The notes under the pieces: model-generated
Databases searched by the model: none
Told to the model about the DNA's origin: nothing
Seen by the model: only the letters and a program-made list of their open reading frames with translations
NCBI RefSeq assembly: GCF_019880305.1
Contig: NZ_CP082301.1
Coordinates: 7,316,001 to 7,380,000, forward strand
DNA: 64,000 bases
Direction: 5' to 3'
Source: Streptomyces decoyicus
GTDB taxonomy: Bacteria > Actinomycetota > Actinomycetes > Streptomycetales > Streptomycetaceae
Translations under genes and position numbers: made by a program
Part shown: piece after piece, positions 42,294-51,338 of the stretch
Position numbering within the stretch: position 1 is the stretch's first letter
How the letters are laid out: each line of letters starts with the position of its first letter

Positions 42294-45246
42294 GGCGCGC
42301 TCCGGAAGGAGGCCGAGGAACAGGCCGTGTGGCCCGCTCCAACGCCAGGAGGGCCGAGTAATAGCCTCGGCCCTCCGTCGCATGATCCATGCCGATCTCG
42401 CACATCCGGTTCGCCGACAGATGCGCGTCGAAGTGCCGCGAGGTCACCTCGGCAGCCTCCTTCGCGGTGGCCGACTCCGTCAGCTGCCGGTGCAGCATCC
42501 CGCGGTCACCGGCGAAGGCACAGCAGCCCGTGTCGTCCGGCACCACCACCTCACCCGCACACGCCTCGGCGACCCGGCGCAACTGCTCCTCGTCCCCCAA
42601 GTGCTGCATGGAGCAGGTGGGGTGGAGCACCGCCGAGCCGACCGTGCGCAGAATCTCCAGCCGCGGCAGCAGCTCCTCGGCGGCCCAGACGACCGAGTCG
42701 ACCACCGTCAGTTCGGCGTGCAGCGCGCGGTTGTCGGGCGTCAGATACGGCACGACCTCCCGGGCTAGGCCCAGGGTGCACGACGACGCGTCCACCACCA
42801 GCGGCAGCGTGCCGCCGGCCGTCCACCCCCAGGCCGCCTCGACGATGCGGTTGGCCATCACCGCGTTGCCGCGCTCGTACCCCTTGGAGTGCCAGATCGT
42901 GGCGCAGCAGGTCCCGGCCACGTCCGACGGGATCCACACCGGCCGGCCCGCCCGCTGCGACACCGCCACCACCGCCTCCGGCAGCGACGGCCCCCGATAC
43001 CCGGCGGGCTCACCGAAGATCCGGTTCACACACGCGGGGTAGTAGACCGCGGCCGCCCCGGCCCGCCGCGTCGCGGGCAGCGTACGGGCCGCCGCGCCGG
43101 GAATCCGCGGCAGCCACTCGGGCACCAGGTCGGGGCGTACGGCTCTGCGGGCGGCGCGGGTCAGCGACGACGTCAGCCGCTCGCCGATCCGGTCGGCGGC
43201 GGCCACCGCCAGCCGCGCCGCCTTCTCGACGGCCTTGAACTGCCGGGCGGTCTGCGCGGCAACCCACTCCTCGCGCGGTGAGTGGCGCCGGTGCCGGAAG
43301 TCCTTCATCAGCGCGCCGGTGTCGATCCCCACCGGGCAGGACAGCTGACAGAGCGAGTCGCCGGCGCAGGTGTCCACCGCGTCATAGCCGTACGAGTCCA
43401 GCAGCTCGGTGGTGACGGGGGAGCCCGGCGGCTGGCGCAGCATTTCCCGGCGCAGCACGATCCGCTGGCGGGGCGTGGTGGTCAGATCCCCGCTGGGGCA
43501 GGCCGGTTCGCAGAAGCCGCATTCGATGCACGGGTCGGCGACGGCCTCGGTCTCCGGGATGGTCTTCAGCCCGCGCAGATGCGCCTGCGGATCACGGTCG
43601 AGCAGGATGCGCGGAGCCAGGATGCCGTGCGGATCCACGATCTGCTTGATCCGCCACATGAACTCCGTTGCCCGCGGGCCCCATTCGAGTTCCAGGAACG
43701 GTGCGATGTTCCGGCCGGTGGCATGCTCCGCCTTCAGCGATCCGTCGAAGCGCCGGACCGTCAGCCGGCAGAACTCGTCCATGAACGCGGCATAGCGCGC
43801 CACATCCGCCGGCTTCGCCGCGTCGAAGGCGAGCAGGAAATGCAGATTGCCGTGGGCGGCATGACCCGCGACCGCCGCGTCGAAGCCGTGCCGCACCTGG
43901 AGTTCCAGCAGGGCCCTACAGGCGTCCGCGAGCTGCTCCGGCGGCACCGCGAAGTCCTCCGTGATCAGTGTCGTACCGGACGGCCGGGTACCGCCCACCG
44001 CGGCCACGAACGCCTTGCGTGCCTTCCAGTAGCCGCCGATGACTGCCGGGTCGCGGGTGAAGGCATTGGTGACGGACGCGACCGGCGCGACCAGCTCCAG
44101 TTCCGTCAGCACCTGCGCCGCGGTCCGCTCGTACGCCTCCTGGGCGGCCTCGTCGGGCGCCCGGAACTCCACGAGCAGCGCGGTGGTCTCCTTGGGCAGC
44201 GCCGCCCAGTCGGCCGGCACCCCGGCCACGCTCACCGAGGCGCGCAGCGTATTGCCGTCCATCAGCTCCACGGCCCGTGCACCCGCCTCGTTGAAGCGGG
44301 GGACGGCCGCGGCCGCGGCACTCAGCGTCGGGAAGAACAGCAGCGCGCTGGAGGTGCGCCGGTCCAGCGGCAGGGTGTCGAAGACGGTCTCGGCGAGGAA
44401 GCCGAGGGTGCCCTCGGAGCCGACCATCAGCCCGCGCAGGATCTGTACCGGTGTCGTGCCGTCGAGCAAGGCGTCCAGGCGGTAGCCGTTGGTGTTCTTG
44501 ATCCGGTATTTGGCGCGGATCCTGTCCACCAGCTCTCCCTCCGCCTCGATCTCTGCCTTCAGCGCCAGCAGACCCGCGCACAGCGCCGGTTCGGCGTGCG
44601 CCAGCTCGGCGTCGGCGTCCGGTTCGGCGGTGTCCACGATCGTGCCCGACGGCAGGACGAGGGTGACCGAGGCCAGCGTCCGGTAGGAGTTACGGGTGGT
44701 GCCGGCCGTCATCCCGGAGGCGTTGTTGGCGACCACACCGCCCAGGGTGCAGGCGAGCGCGCTGGCCGGATCGGGCCCGAGCAGCCGGCCGTACCGGGCC
44801 AGGGTGGTGTTGGCGCGCAGCACGGTGGTGCCCGGCCGGATCCGGGCGCGGGCACCGTTGTCGAGCACCTGGATCCCGCTCCAGTGCCGGCGGACGTCGA
44901 CGAGGATGTCCTCGCCCTGGGCCTGGCCGTTGAGCGAGGTCCCGGCGGCCCGGAAGACGACGTTGCGGCCCTTTCCGTGGGCGTAGGAGAAGACCGCGGA
45001 GATGTCGTCGAGGTCCTCGGCCACCACCACGACCTGCGGGACGAAGCGGTACGGGCTGGCGTCGGAGGCGTAGCGGACCAGGTCGGAGATCTTGTGGAGC
45101 ACCTTGTCCGGGCCGAGCAGCGCGATCAGGTCACCGCGCAGCGGCTCGGGGGTGCCCGATGCCAGGTGGCCGGCCACCCGGTCGTGCGCGGGGCTGCCGG
45201 GGGCGGTGGGGCGCAGGCTCTGGGGGTTCGGCTCCAGCAGGGGCAT
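42283..45246 (-). CDS. D-lactate dehydrogenase-type FAD/Fe-S fusion protein
   Basis: 987-residue fusion. Order: FAD-binding domain (about 60-220, VFRAAGTSLNGQAQGEDI), FAD-linked oxidase C-terminal domain (to about 550), two Fe-S cysteine clusters (CIECGFCEPACPS at about 572 and CAGDSLCQLSCPVG), and CCG-type cysteine-rich regions (AGTCCATIWHSKGY, DDTGCCAFAGDRGM). It oxidises D-lactate or a related 2-hydroxy acid and passes electrons to the respiratory chain from the inner membrane face. The ATG at 45246 has GGAGGAG. It precedes no cognate permease, but the lut genes for L-lactate lie 10 kb right. Confidence 0.9.
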   Translation of the reverse strand: MPLLEPNPQSLRPTAPGSPAHDRVAGHLASGTPEPLRGDLIALLGPDKVLHKISDLVRYASDASPYRFVPQVVVVAEDLDDISAVFSYAHGKGRNVVFRAAGTSLNGQAQGEDILVDVRRHWSGIQVLDNGARARIRPGTTVLRANTTLARYGRLLGPDPASALACTLGGVVANNASGMTAGTTRNSYRTLASVTLVLPSGTIVDTAEPDADAELAHAEPALCAGLLALKAEIEAEGELVDRIRAKYRIKNTNGYRLDALLDGTTPVQILRGLMVGSEGTLGFLAETVFDTLPLDRRTSSALLFFPTLSAAAAAVPRFNEAGARAVELMDGNTLRASVSVAGVPADWAALPKETTALLVEFRAPDEAAQEAYERTAAQVLTELELVAPVASVTNAFTRDPAVIGGYWKARKAFVAAVGGTRPSGTTLITEDFAVPPEQLADACRALLELQVRHGFDAAVAGHAAHGNLHFLLAFDAAKPADVARYAAFMDEFCRLTVRRFDGSLKAEHATGRNIAPFLELEWGPRATEFMWRIKQIVDPHGILAPRILLDRDPQAHLRGLKTIPETEAVADPCIECGFCEPACPSGDLTTTPRQRIVLRREMLRQPPGSPVTTELLDSYGYDAVDTCAGDSLCQLSCPVGIDTGALMKDFRHRRHSPREEWVAAQTARQFKAVEKAARLAVAAADRIGERLTSSLTRAARRAVRPDLVPEWLPRIPGAAARTLPATRRAGAAAVYYPACVNRIFGEPAGYRGPSLPEAVVAVSQRAGRPVWIPSDVAGTCCATIWHSKGYERGNAVMANRIVEAAWGWTAGGTLPLVVDASSCTLGLAREVVPYLTPDNRALHAELTVVDSVVWAAEELLPRLEILRTVGSAVLHPTCSMQHLGDEEQLRRVAEACAGEVVVPDDTGCCAFAGDRGMLHRQLTESATAKEAAEVTSRHFDAHLSANRMCEIGMDHATEGRGYYSALLALERATRPVPRPPSGARLNA

Positions 45247-45278
45247 GGCGGCACTCCTCCGGTTGACTCCGCGTCAGC

Positions 45279-45773
45279 TCAATGCGGTCGGTCCGGTCGG
45301 TCCGGTCGGTCCGGCCGATGCGGTCTGCACGGATCGTCGACCAGGGTGGACAGCAGGTCGCCGAACACCTCGCGCTGATCGGCGGTCAGTGGGGCCAGGA
45401 TCTCCTCCGCCGCGGCCCGGCGCGCGCTGCGCAACGCACGCAGCGTGGAACGGCCGGTGCCGGTCAGCTCGATCCGTACCACCCGGCGGTTGGCCGGATC
45501 GGGCACCCGGCGCACCGCGCCATGTGCCTCCAGCGCGTCCACCAGGGTGGTCACCGCCCGGGGTACGACCTCCAGCCGCTCGGCGAGGTCGGCCATCCGC
45601 GGCGGGGTGTCGCGGTAGTGGTCGACGATCCGCAGCAGCCGGGACTGTGCGGGGGTGAAGGCGATGTCGAGGTGTTCCAGGTGGTGTTTCTGGGCGCGGT
45701 GCATCCGGCGGGTCAGCCGTACCAGCTGCTCGGCGAGGTTGGTGGTGCTGACCGTCGGCTCGGGGGAGGGCAT
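45279..45773 (-). CDS. MarR-family transcriptional regulator
   Basis: 164-residue winged-helix regulator. The recognition helix region is RMADLAERLEVVPRAVTTLVDALEAHG, followed by the wing VRRVPDPANRRVVRIELT. The extreme C-terminus is a PDR repeat encoded by a 9-bp tandem array. It is divergent from the ABC exporter at 45911, with a TCATTGT/ACAATGA inverted repeat between them, suggesting it represses the exporter and itself. The lactate dehydrogenase gene follows 32 bp after its stop on the same strand and may share the transcript. Confidence 0.9.
   Translation of the reverse strand: MPSPEPTVSTTNLAEQLVRLTRRMHRAQKHHLEHLDIAFTPAQSRLLRIVDHYRDTPPRMADLAERLEVVPRAVTTLVDALEAHGAVRRVPDPANRRVVRIELTGTGRSTLRALRSARRAAAEEILAPLTADQREVFGDLLSTLVDDPCRPHRPDRPDRPDRPH
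45286..45314. repeat. 9-bp tandem array inside marR 3' end
   Basis: Three units GGTCGGTCC at 45286, 45295 and 45304, in frame with marR and encoding RPD repeats at its C-terminus. Confidence 0.9.
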
Positions 45774-45804
45774 GGCGCGAGGATAGCGGATGACAGGACT
45801 TAAT

Positions 45805-45829
45805 TCATTGTGAGCATAGGTAACAATGA
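45805..45829. promoter_or_regulatory. Candidate MarR operator
   Basis: Perfect inverted repeat TCATTGT (45805-45811) and ACAATGA (45823-45829) with 11-bp spacing. It lies in the 137-bp divergent region between marR and the ABC exporter gene and is AT-rich against a GC background. Confidence 0.6.
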
Positions 45830-45910
45830 GCTAGGCTCCACGTTGTTTGTCCCGGACTCTGCCTGTCCGTTGCCCCTCCCACGCGCAGCCACACCCCTCG
45901 AAGGAGCCCA

Positions 45911-47728
45911 TTGCGCAGCGACGAACCCCAGTGGACCCCACCGCCCAAGGACCCGGAAAAGCCGGTCCAGCTGCGGCGGATCCTCGCTCTCTTCCGCCCC
46001 TACCGCGCCCGGCTGGGCCTCGTCGGCCTGCTCGTCGGCGCCTCCTCGCTGGTCTCGGTCGCCTCCCCCTTCCTCCTCCGCGAGATCCTGGACGTGGCGA
46101 TACCCGGCCGGCGCACGGGACTGCTGACCCTGCTCGCCCTCGGCATGATCGTCACCGCCGTCACCACCAGCGTCTTCGGCGTACTCCAGACCCTGCTGTC
46201 CACCACCGTCGGCCAGCGCGTCATGCACGATCTGCGCACCGCCGTCTACGCCAAACTCCAGCGGATGCCGCTGGCCTTCTTCACCCGCACCCGCACGGGC
46301 GAGGTCCAGTCCCGGATCGCCAACGACATCGGCGGTATGCAGGCGACGGTCACCACCACCGCCACCTCCCTGGTCTCCAATCTGACCTCCGTCATCGCCA
46401 CCGTCTGCGCGATGCTCGCCCTCGACTGGCGGCTGACCGTCGTCTCGCTGCTGCTGCTTCCGCTCTTCGTCTGGATCAGCCGCCGGGTCGGCAACGAACG
46501 CAAGAAGATCACCACTCAGCGGCAGAAGCAGATGGCCGCGATGTCCGCGATCGTCACCGAATCCCTCTCGGTCAGCGGCATCCTGCTCGGCCGCACGATG
46601 GGCCGTGCCGACTCCCTCACCAAGACCTTCGCCGACGAGTCCGAGCGCCTGGTCGACCTGGAGGTCCGCGCCAACATGGCCGGCCGCTGGCGGATGGCCA
46701 CCATCGGCATCGTGATGGCCGCCATGCCCGCACTGATCTACTGGGCGGCCGGCATGGTGCTCCGGCTCGGCGGCCCGGTCTTCTCGCTCGGCACCCTGGT
46801 CGCCTTCGTCTCTCTCCAGCAGGGCCTGCTGCGGCCCACCGTCTCCCTGCTGTCCACCGGCGTACAGATGCAGACCTCGCTCGCGCTCTTCCAGCGCATC
46901 TTCGAATACCTCGATCTGCCGGTCGCCATCACCGAGCCCGCCGAGCCGGTCCGCCTCCCGGCGCCGCGCGGCGAGATCCGCTTCGAGAACGTCCGCTTCC
47001 GCTACGACCCCGCGGCCGCCCCCACCCTCGACGGCATCGATCTGACCGTCCCCGCCGGCGGCAGCCTCGCCGTGGTCGGACCGACCGGCAGCGGCAAGAG
47101 CACCCTGAGCTATCTCGTGCCACGGCTCTACGACGTGACCGGCGGCCGGGTCACCCTCGACGGCACGGACGTCCGCGACCTCGACTTCGACAGCCTCGCC
47201 CGCTCGGTCGGTGTGGTCTCCCAGGAGACCTACCTCTTCCACGCCTCGGTCGCCGACAACCTGCGCTTCGCCAAGCCGGACGCCACCGACGACGAGATCG
47301 AACGCGCCGCCAGGGCCGCCCAGATCCACGACCACATCGCCGCCCTGCCCGACGGCTACGACACCCTCGTCGGCGAGCGCGGCTACCGCTTCTCCGGCGG
47401 CGAGAAACAGCGCCTCGCCCTCGCCCGCACCATCCTGCGCGATCCGCCCGTCCTCGTCCTGGACGAAGCGACCAGCGCTCTGGACACCCGCACCGAACAC
47501 GCCGTACAGCAGGCCATCGACGAGCTGTCCGAGGGCCGCACCACCCTCACCATCGCGCACCGGCTCTCCACGGTCCGCGACGCCGACCAGATCGTCGTGC
47601 TGGACGCCGGCCGGATCGCCGAGCGCGGCACCCATGACGAGCTGCTCGCCGCCGACGGGCGCTATGCGGCGCTGGTACGGCGTGACGCACACCTCACCCC
47701 GGCCGCCGATCAAGAGATGGCCCAGTAA
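45911..47728 (+). CDS. ABC exporter, fused permease and ATPase (homodimer type)
   Basis: 605-residue multidrug-exporter-like protein. A six-helix membrane domain (about 30-330) precedes a nucleotide-binding domain with canonical Walker A GPTGSGKST, signature FSGGEKQRLALA, Walker B VLVLDEATS and H-loop TIAHRLS. All motifs are intact, so it can act as a homodimer, unlike the pair at 32789-36369. The start is TTG at 45911 with GGAG 7 nt upstream. The MarR gene is divergent and probably controls it. The substrate may be a drug or antibiotic; this is inferred from the MarR link. Confidence 0.92.
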   Translation: MRSDEPQWTPPPKDPEKPVQLRRILALFRPYRARLGLVGLLVGASSLVSVASPFLLREILDVAIPGRRTGLLTLLALGMIVTAVTTSVFGVLQTLLSTTVGQRVMHDLRTAVYAKLQRMPLAFFTRTRTGEVQSRIANDIGGMQATVTTTATSLVSNLTSVIATVCAMLALDWRLTVVSLLLLPLFVWISRRVGNERKKITTQRQKQMAAMSAIVTESLSVSGILLGRTMGRADSLTKTFADESERLVDLEVRANMAGRWRMATIGIVMAAMPALIYWAAGMVLRLGGPVFSLGTLVAFVSLQQGLLRPTVSLLSTGVQMQTSLALFQRIFEYLDLPVAITEPAEPVRLPAPRGEIRFENVRFRYDPAAAPTLDGIDLTVPAGGSLAVVGPTGSGKSTLSYLVPRLYDVTGGRVTLDGTDVRDLDFDSLARSVGVVSQETYLFHASVADNLRFAKPDATDDEIERAARAAQIHDHIAALPDGYDTLVGERGYRFSGGEKQRLALARTILRDPPVLVLDEATSALDTRTEHAVQQAIDELSEGRTTLTIAHRLSTVRDADQIVVLDAGRIAERGTHDELLAADGRYAALVRRDAHLTPAADQEMAQ

Positions 47729-47753
47729 GTGACCCGCGGGTAAGGTCGGAGTC

Positions 47754-47788
47754 GCGGCGGCCAGTTCACTGGTCGGGGTGGCCGCCGC
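47754..47788. terminator. Hairpin terminator after ABC exporter gene
   Basis: Perfect 10-bp arms GCGGCGGCCA (47754-47763) and TGGCCGCCGC (47779-47788), 26 bp after the stop codon. It has no T-tract. Confidence 0.65.
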
Positions 47789-47877
47789 ACCCACTCCTCG
47801 GCCGCCCGGCCTGCGGGTTCTGACGCGCCCGTTGCCCTTCCTGCTCCGCCTCTGTCCGTCCGATCAGGGAGCTCTCC

Positions 47878-48273
47878 GTGACCGCTGACGACCGTTCCGC
47901 CCATGCGCTGGCCCGTCTGCTTGCGGGGATGGGGACCCTCCACTTCCTCGCCCCGAAGCCGTTCGACGCGCTCGTGCCCCGGCAACTGCCCGGCAGCCCC
48001 CGCACCTGGACGTACGCCAGCGGCGTCGCCGAACTCGCCGTCGCCGCCGCCGTCGCCCTGCCGCGCACCCGCCGGGCCGGCGCCCTGGCGGCGGCCGGCC
48101 TGTTCGCCGCGGTCTTCCCGGCAAACATCAAGATGGCGCACGACTGGCGGCACCGCCCGGCGCCGCTCAAGGCCCTGGCCTACGCGCGGCTGCCCGGCCA
48201 GGCCCCCCTGATCGGCTGGGCCCTGCACACCGCCCACGCGGCCCGCCGGACCACGGGCGCCCCGCGGCCGTAG
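47878..48273 (+). CDS. DoxX-like membrane protein
   Basis: 131-residue protein with three to four hydrophobic segments. Typical DoxX phrases are GMGTLHFLAPKPFDALVP, YASGVAELAVAAAVALP and VFPANIKMAHDWRH. The function of this family in actinobacteria is not settled; some members act with thiol-redox or superoxide-handling systems. The GTG at 47878 has GGAG upstream. It is the first gene of a possible pair with the broken ASCH gene. Confidence 0.8.
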   Translation: MTADDRSAHALARLLAGMGTLHFLAPKPFDALVPRQLPGSPRTWTYASGVAELAVAAAVALPRTRRAGALAAAGLFAAVFPANIKMAHDWRHRPAPLKALAYARLPGQAPLIGWALHTAHAARRTTGAPRP

Positions 48274-48290
48274 CGCCTACGCTGCGTGGT

Positions 48291-48766
48291 ATGACCCCAC
48301 CTCAGGACCGCCTGGATCTCCCGGAGTTCGCCCTCGGATTCCCCGGTCCGTTGCGCGACCGGCTGGTCGCCGCGGTGCTCTCCGGCACCAAGACCGCCAC
48401 GACCGGGCTGCTGACCGAGTACGAGCGTTGCGCCGAGCCGGTGCCGTCCGTCGGCCAGCGGTCGGTCATGCCCGATTCCGGCGGCCGGCCGGTGGCCGTG
48501 ATCGAGGTGACCGGGGTGCGGGTGCTGCGCCTGGCGGAGGTCGACCGGGCGCATGCGCGGGCCGAGGGCGAGGGCCACCTGACGGTGGCCACCTGACGGT
48601 GGCCACCTGGCGGGCCGCCCACGAGGCCTTCTGGCACGGCCCGGACATGCGCAACGAGCTCGGCGACCCGGAATTCACCGTCGACGACGACACCATGGTC
48701 GTGCTCGAAGGTTTCCGGGTCGTGGAGCGCCTGGAGGGCGGGAGCGCATCCGCTCAAGAGAGGTGA
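48291..48766 (+). pseudogene. ASCH-domain protein gene broken by a 14-bp tandem duplication
   Basis: The first part (48291-48596) encodes MTPPQDRLDLPEFALGFPG to GHLTVAT and stops. The rest of the protein (WRAAHEAFWHGPDMRNELGDP to ERL) continues in another frame to 48766. Between them CCACCTGACGGTGG is exactly duplicated (48575-48588 and 48589-48602), which shifts the frame. Removing one copy restores a single ASCH-domain protein of about 150 residues. ASCH proteins are thought to bind RNA or modified nucleosides. The ATG is preceded by TACGCT, so it may be leaderless. An assembly error or phase variation remains possible. Confidence 0.8.
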
Positions 48767-48835
48767 CGCGAACCCGGAGGCCGTGAGGGCCGGGGCCGGG
48801 CGGCGCCCCTGGCCTCGGCCGGTCGGCTGCCGGGA

Positions 48836-50026
48836 TCAGAGCGCGACGAGGTCGACGGCAGCCGCCATGACCCGGTAGCCCGCATCGTTGGGGTGCTTGT
48901 GGTCGCCGCTGTCGTAGGCGGGCGCGAGCGCGTCCGGGTCCGCCGGATCGGCCAGCGCCGCGGCGAAGTCGGCCACCGCGTCGAACTCGCCCGCGTGGCG
49001 TATCCACTCATTGATCTCCCGGCGCTTCGCCTCGGCCGCCGGTGTGTGGTACTCCGCCCCCTTGAACGGCATGATCGTCCCACCCGTGACCCGCACACCC
49101 GCCGCGCGCGCCATTCGGATCAACTCGCGGTAACCGGCGATGAGTTCGGCGACGGACCGGTCCGGGTTCGGCCGGTACGTCGGCAGGTCGATCTCGCTGA
49201 AGCCGATGTCGTTGAGGCCCACCAGCACCACCACCGAGCGCACTCCCGGCTGGCCGAGCACATCGCGGCGGAAGCGGCCCCCGGCCCGCTCGCCGAACCA
49301 TGCCGAGTCACTGAGCAGAAGATTCCCTCCGATGCCCTGATTGAGCACGGGGCGCGGAGTGCCCCGGTCGGCCAGCCGCTCGGCCAGCGCGTCCGAGTAG
49401 CGCTGGTTGCCGTCGATGGTCGAGGCGAACCCGTCCGTGAGGGAGTCACCGAACACCACGACCGTGTCGTCCCGCGCCGGAGTGCCGTCCGTCAGCTCCA
49501 CGGTGGCGAGGTAGTACCAGGACACCGTCGTCTCACTGAACACCACCGGATCGGCAGCGGCGAGCCGGTCGCCCGCGGCCCGGTAGGTGGTGGCGAACGC
49601 CTGGGCGTGGAAGGAGGCGGGGCCGGTCGGCCGTGCGAAGTAGAGCGACACCGTCACCGAGTCGAACGGCGCCACGCTCAACTCCGCGGCGTCGCTGTAG
49701 ACCTCGCCGCCCGCCGGAATCCGCACCGTGTCGGCCCCGCCGAAGGTGAGCCGTCGAACCGTGCCGGTCTGCTCGGCCGCGCCCTGTTCCGTACGGGCGA
49801 TCGTGGCGCCGGACACCTCCAGCGGCGTGGTCCCGTAGCGGTGGGAGAGCTTGATACGGGCCGAGGTGCCGGAGCCGGTGACCCGTACGATCTGGCGCAC
49901 GGTCTGGTCCGCGAACCCCTCCAGCGCCCAGTTCTTGTGGAACCCCTCGCTGGGGCGCTGTACGGCGGCCGACCAACCGGCCCTCCAGGAGCGGGAGTCG
50001 GCGTGGCCGGTGCTGGTGCGGTTCAT
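48836..50026 (-). CDS. SGNH/GDSL-family hydrolase
   Basis: 396-residue esterase-like protein. An N-terminal beta-rich carbohydrate-binding-like region (about 1-185) precedes the SGNH domain. Catalytic residues: Ser195 in VVVFGDSLTDG, Gly/Asn in NQGIGGN and VLVGLNDIGFS, and Asp/His in DSGDHKHPNDAGY. No signal peptide is evident from the ATG at 50026. It may deacetylate or hydrolyse esters of carbohydrates. A 12-bp perfect inverted repeat lies about 80 bp upstream. Confidence 0.85.
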   Translation of the reverse strand: MNRTSTGHADSRSWRAGWSAAVQRPSEGFHKNWALEGFADQTVRQIVRVTGSGTSARIKLSHRYGTTPLEVSGATIARTEQGAAEQTGTVRRLTFGGADTVRIPAGGEVYSDAAELSVAPFDSVTVSLYFARPTGPASFHAQAFATTYRAAGDRLAAADPVVFSETTVSWYYLATVELTDGTPARDDTVVVFGDSLTDGFASTIDGNQRYSDALAERLADRGTPRPVLNQGIGGNLLLSDSAWFGERAGGRFRRDVLGQPGVRSVVVLVGLNDIGFSEIDLPTYRPNPDRSVAELIAGYRELIRMARAAGVRVTGGTIMPFKGAEYHTPAAEAKRREINEWIRHAGEFDAVADFAAALADPADPDALAPAYDSGDHKHPNDAGYRVMAAAVDLVAL

Positions 50027-50104
50027 GATGCTGCTGCCTCTCTGTCGTGCGCCCGGTGGCGATGACAGAGAGTCTGCGGGCGGGCGCGAGGGCTACCCAG
50101 ACCT

Positions 50105-50141
50105 CTGGTCTTGGTACGCATCCGATCCCTACCAAGACCAG
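50105..50141. promoter_or_regulatory. Perfect 12-bp inverted repeat between GDSL and SDR genes
   Basis: CTGGTCTTGGTA (50105-50116) and TACCAAGACCAG (50130-50141) with a 13-bp loop. It is upstream of the GDSL gene (start 50026) and downstream of the SDR gene (stop 50253). It could be a regulator site or the SDR terminator; no T-run follows. Confidence 0.55.
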
Positions 50142-50252
50142 GGTCACCCTTCTCGCCTCACTGCTCTGCGGACGACAGGCCTCATGAGCGGCGCGATGTC
50201 GCGGCCTGGGCGCGGCCGTCCGTGCCTGTACGCGCCGCCGCGATCCGGCCGG

Positions 50253-51071
50253 TCAGCCCTGGTCGATGAGGGCGTGCGTCAGCTTCATCAGACGCTCCCG
50301 GGCCTCGGTGTCGTACGCCTGGACGTGTGCCCGGGTGTCGGTGAACTGGTCGAAGTAGCGGCCCGTGGTGGAGGCGAGGTCCGGGTCGACGAGCAGCCGG
50401 ACGGTCGGGCGTACCCCCTCGTCGATGCCGGTGACCGGTGTCAGGCCGTACGCGCGCACTCCGTCGGTGTCCATCAGATGGGCCGGATGGAGGGTGTTCA
50501 CCGTGACGCCGGTGCCCTCCAGTTCGGCGGCCAGGTGGAAGGTCGCCATGATCAGGGCGAGCTTGCTCTTGCAGTAGGCGCGCAGTCCCTCGTAGCCGCG
50601 CTCCAGCATGAGGTCGTCGAAGTCGAGGGCCTCCTGCCCGATCGAGGCGACGTTGACCACCCGGGCGGGCGCCGAGGCGGTCAGCAGCGGCAGCAGATCG
50701 CGGGTGAGGGCGTACGGCGCGAGGTGGTTCACGGCGAAGCGCAACTCATGGCCCTGGTGGCTCAGTTCGCGCTTGAGCGGCTCGGTGCCACCGCCCGCGA
50801 CCGCGTTGTTGATCAAGCCGTCGAGCCGGGGCTCCGCCGCACGGATCCGCGCCGCCATCGCGTGCACCTGGCCGAGGTCGGCCAGATCGGCAAGGTAGGT
50901 GCGGACGGTGGACTGAGGGGCGGCGGCCCGCACTTCGGCCGCCACGTGCTCCAGGCGGCCGCGGTCGCGGCCGTGCAGCAGGACGGTGCCGCCGCGGGCG
51001 GCGAGGTCGAGTGCGAGACCGCGGCCCAGCCCCTGGGTGGCGCCGGTGATCAAGGTGGTGCGTGGGTTCAT
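50253..51071 (-). CDS. Short-chain dehydrogenase/reductase
   Basis: 272-residue SDR. The cofactor motif is TLITGATQGLGRGLALDLAARGG with R/D residues after the second strand (GRDRGRLEHV) that favour NADP(H). The catalytic part has VVNVASIGQEALDFDD and YCKSK, the Tyr/Lys pair. It is related to retinol dehydrogenase/protochlorophyllide-reductase-like SDRs. The ATG at 51071 is the first codon before the glycine motif. Substrate unknown. A 21-bp tandem array follows 150 bp upstream. Confidence 0.85.
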   Translation of the reverse strand: MNPRTTLITGATQGLGRGLALDLAARGGTVLLHGRDRGRLEHVAAEVRAAAPQSTVRTYLADLADLGQVHAMAARIRAAEPRLDGLINNAVAGGGTEPLKRELSHQGHELRFAVNHLAPYALTRDLLPLLTASAPARVVNVASIGQEALDFDDLMLERGYEGLRAYCKSKLALIMATFHLAAELEGTGVTVNTLHPAHLMDTDGVRAYGLTPVTGIDEGVRPTVRLLVDPDLASTTGRYFDQFTDTRAHVQAYDTEARERLMKLTHALIDQG

Positions 51072-51226
51072 GACAGCCAGCGTGACGGCACGGCGCGGTG
51101 ACTGGGGAGTACGGGCCGGGCCTGGTGTCGTCACCACCAGGCACCGGGCCGTGTTCCGCGACGATGCGCCGGACATGCTCCGGGGCGGCGGCCCGACCCG
51201 TCCGAGGAGGCCGGCCGGTGGACCCT

Positions 51227-51310
51227 GGCAGGGTCGGCGCGGACCTCGGCAGGGTTGGTGCGGACCTCGGCAGGGTCGGTGCAGACCTCTGCAGGGTCGG
51301 TGCGGACCTC
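51227..51310. repeat. Four copies of a 21-bp unit
   Basis: Units start at 51227, 51248, 51269 and 51290, each ending in GACCTC. The array lies between the SDR gene and the gluconolactonase remnant. In frame it would encode a seven-residue repeat, but no gene here is supported. Confidence 0.9.
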
Positions 51311-51338
51311 GACCGGGGGCGGCGCCGACCTGGCGGAA

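Noticed and set aside
48767..48835. Terminator hairpin GGGGC/GCCCC after the ASCH gene
   Set aside because: Stem has several mismatches and loop register is ambiguous.
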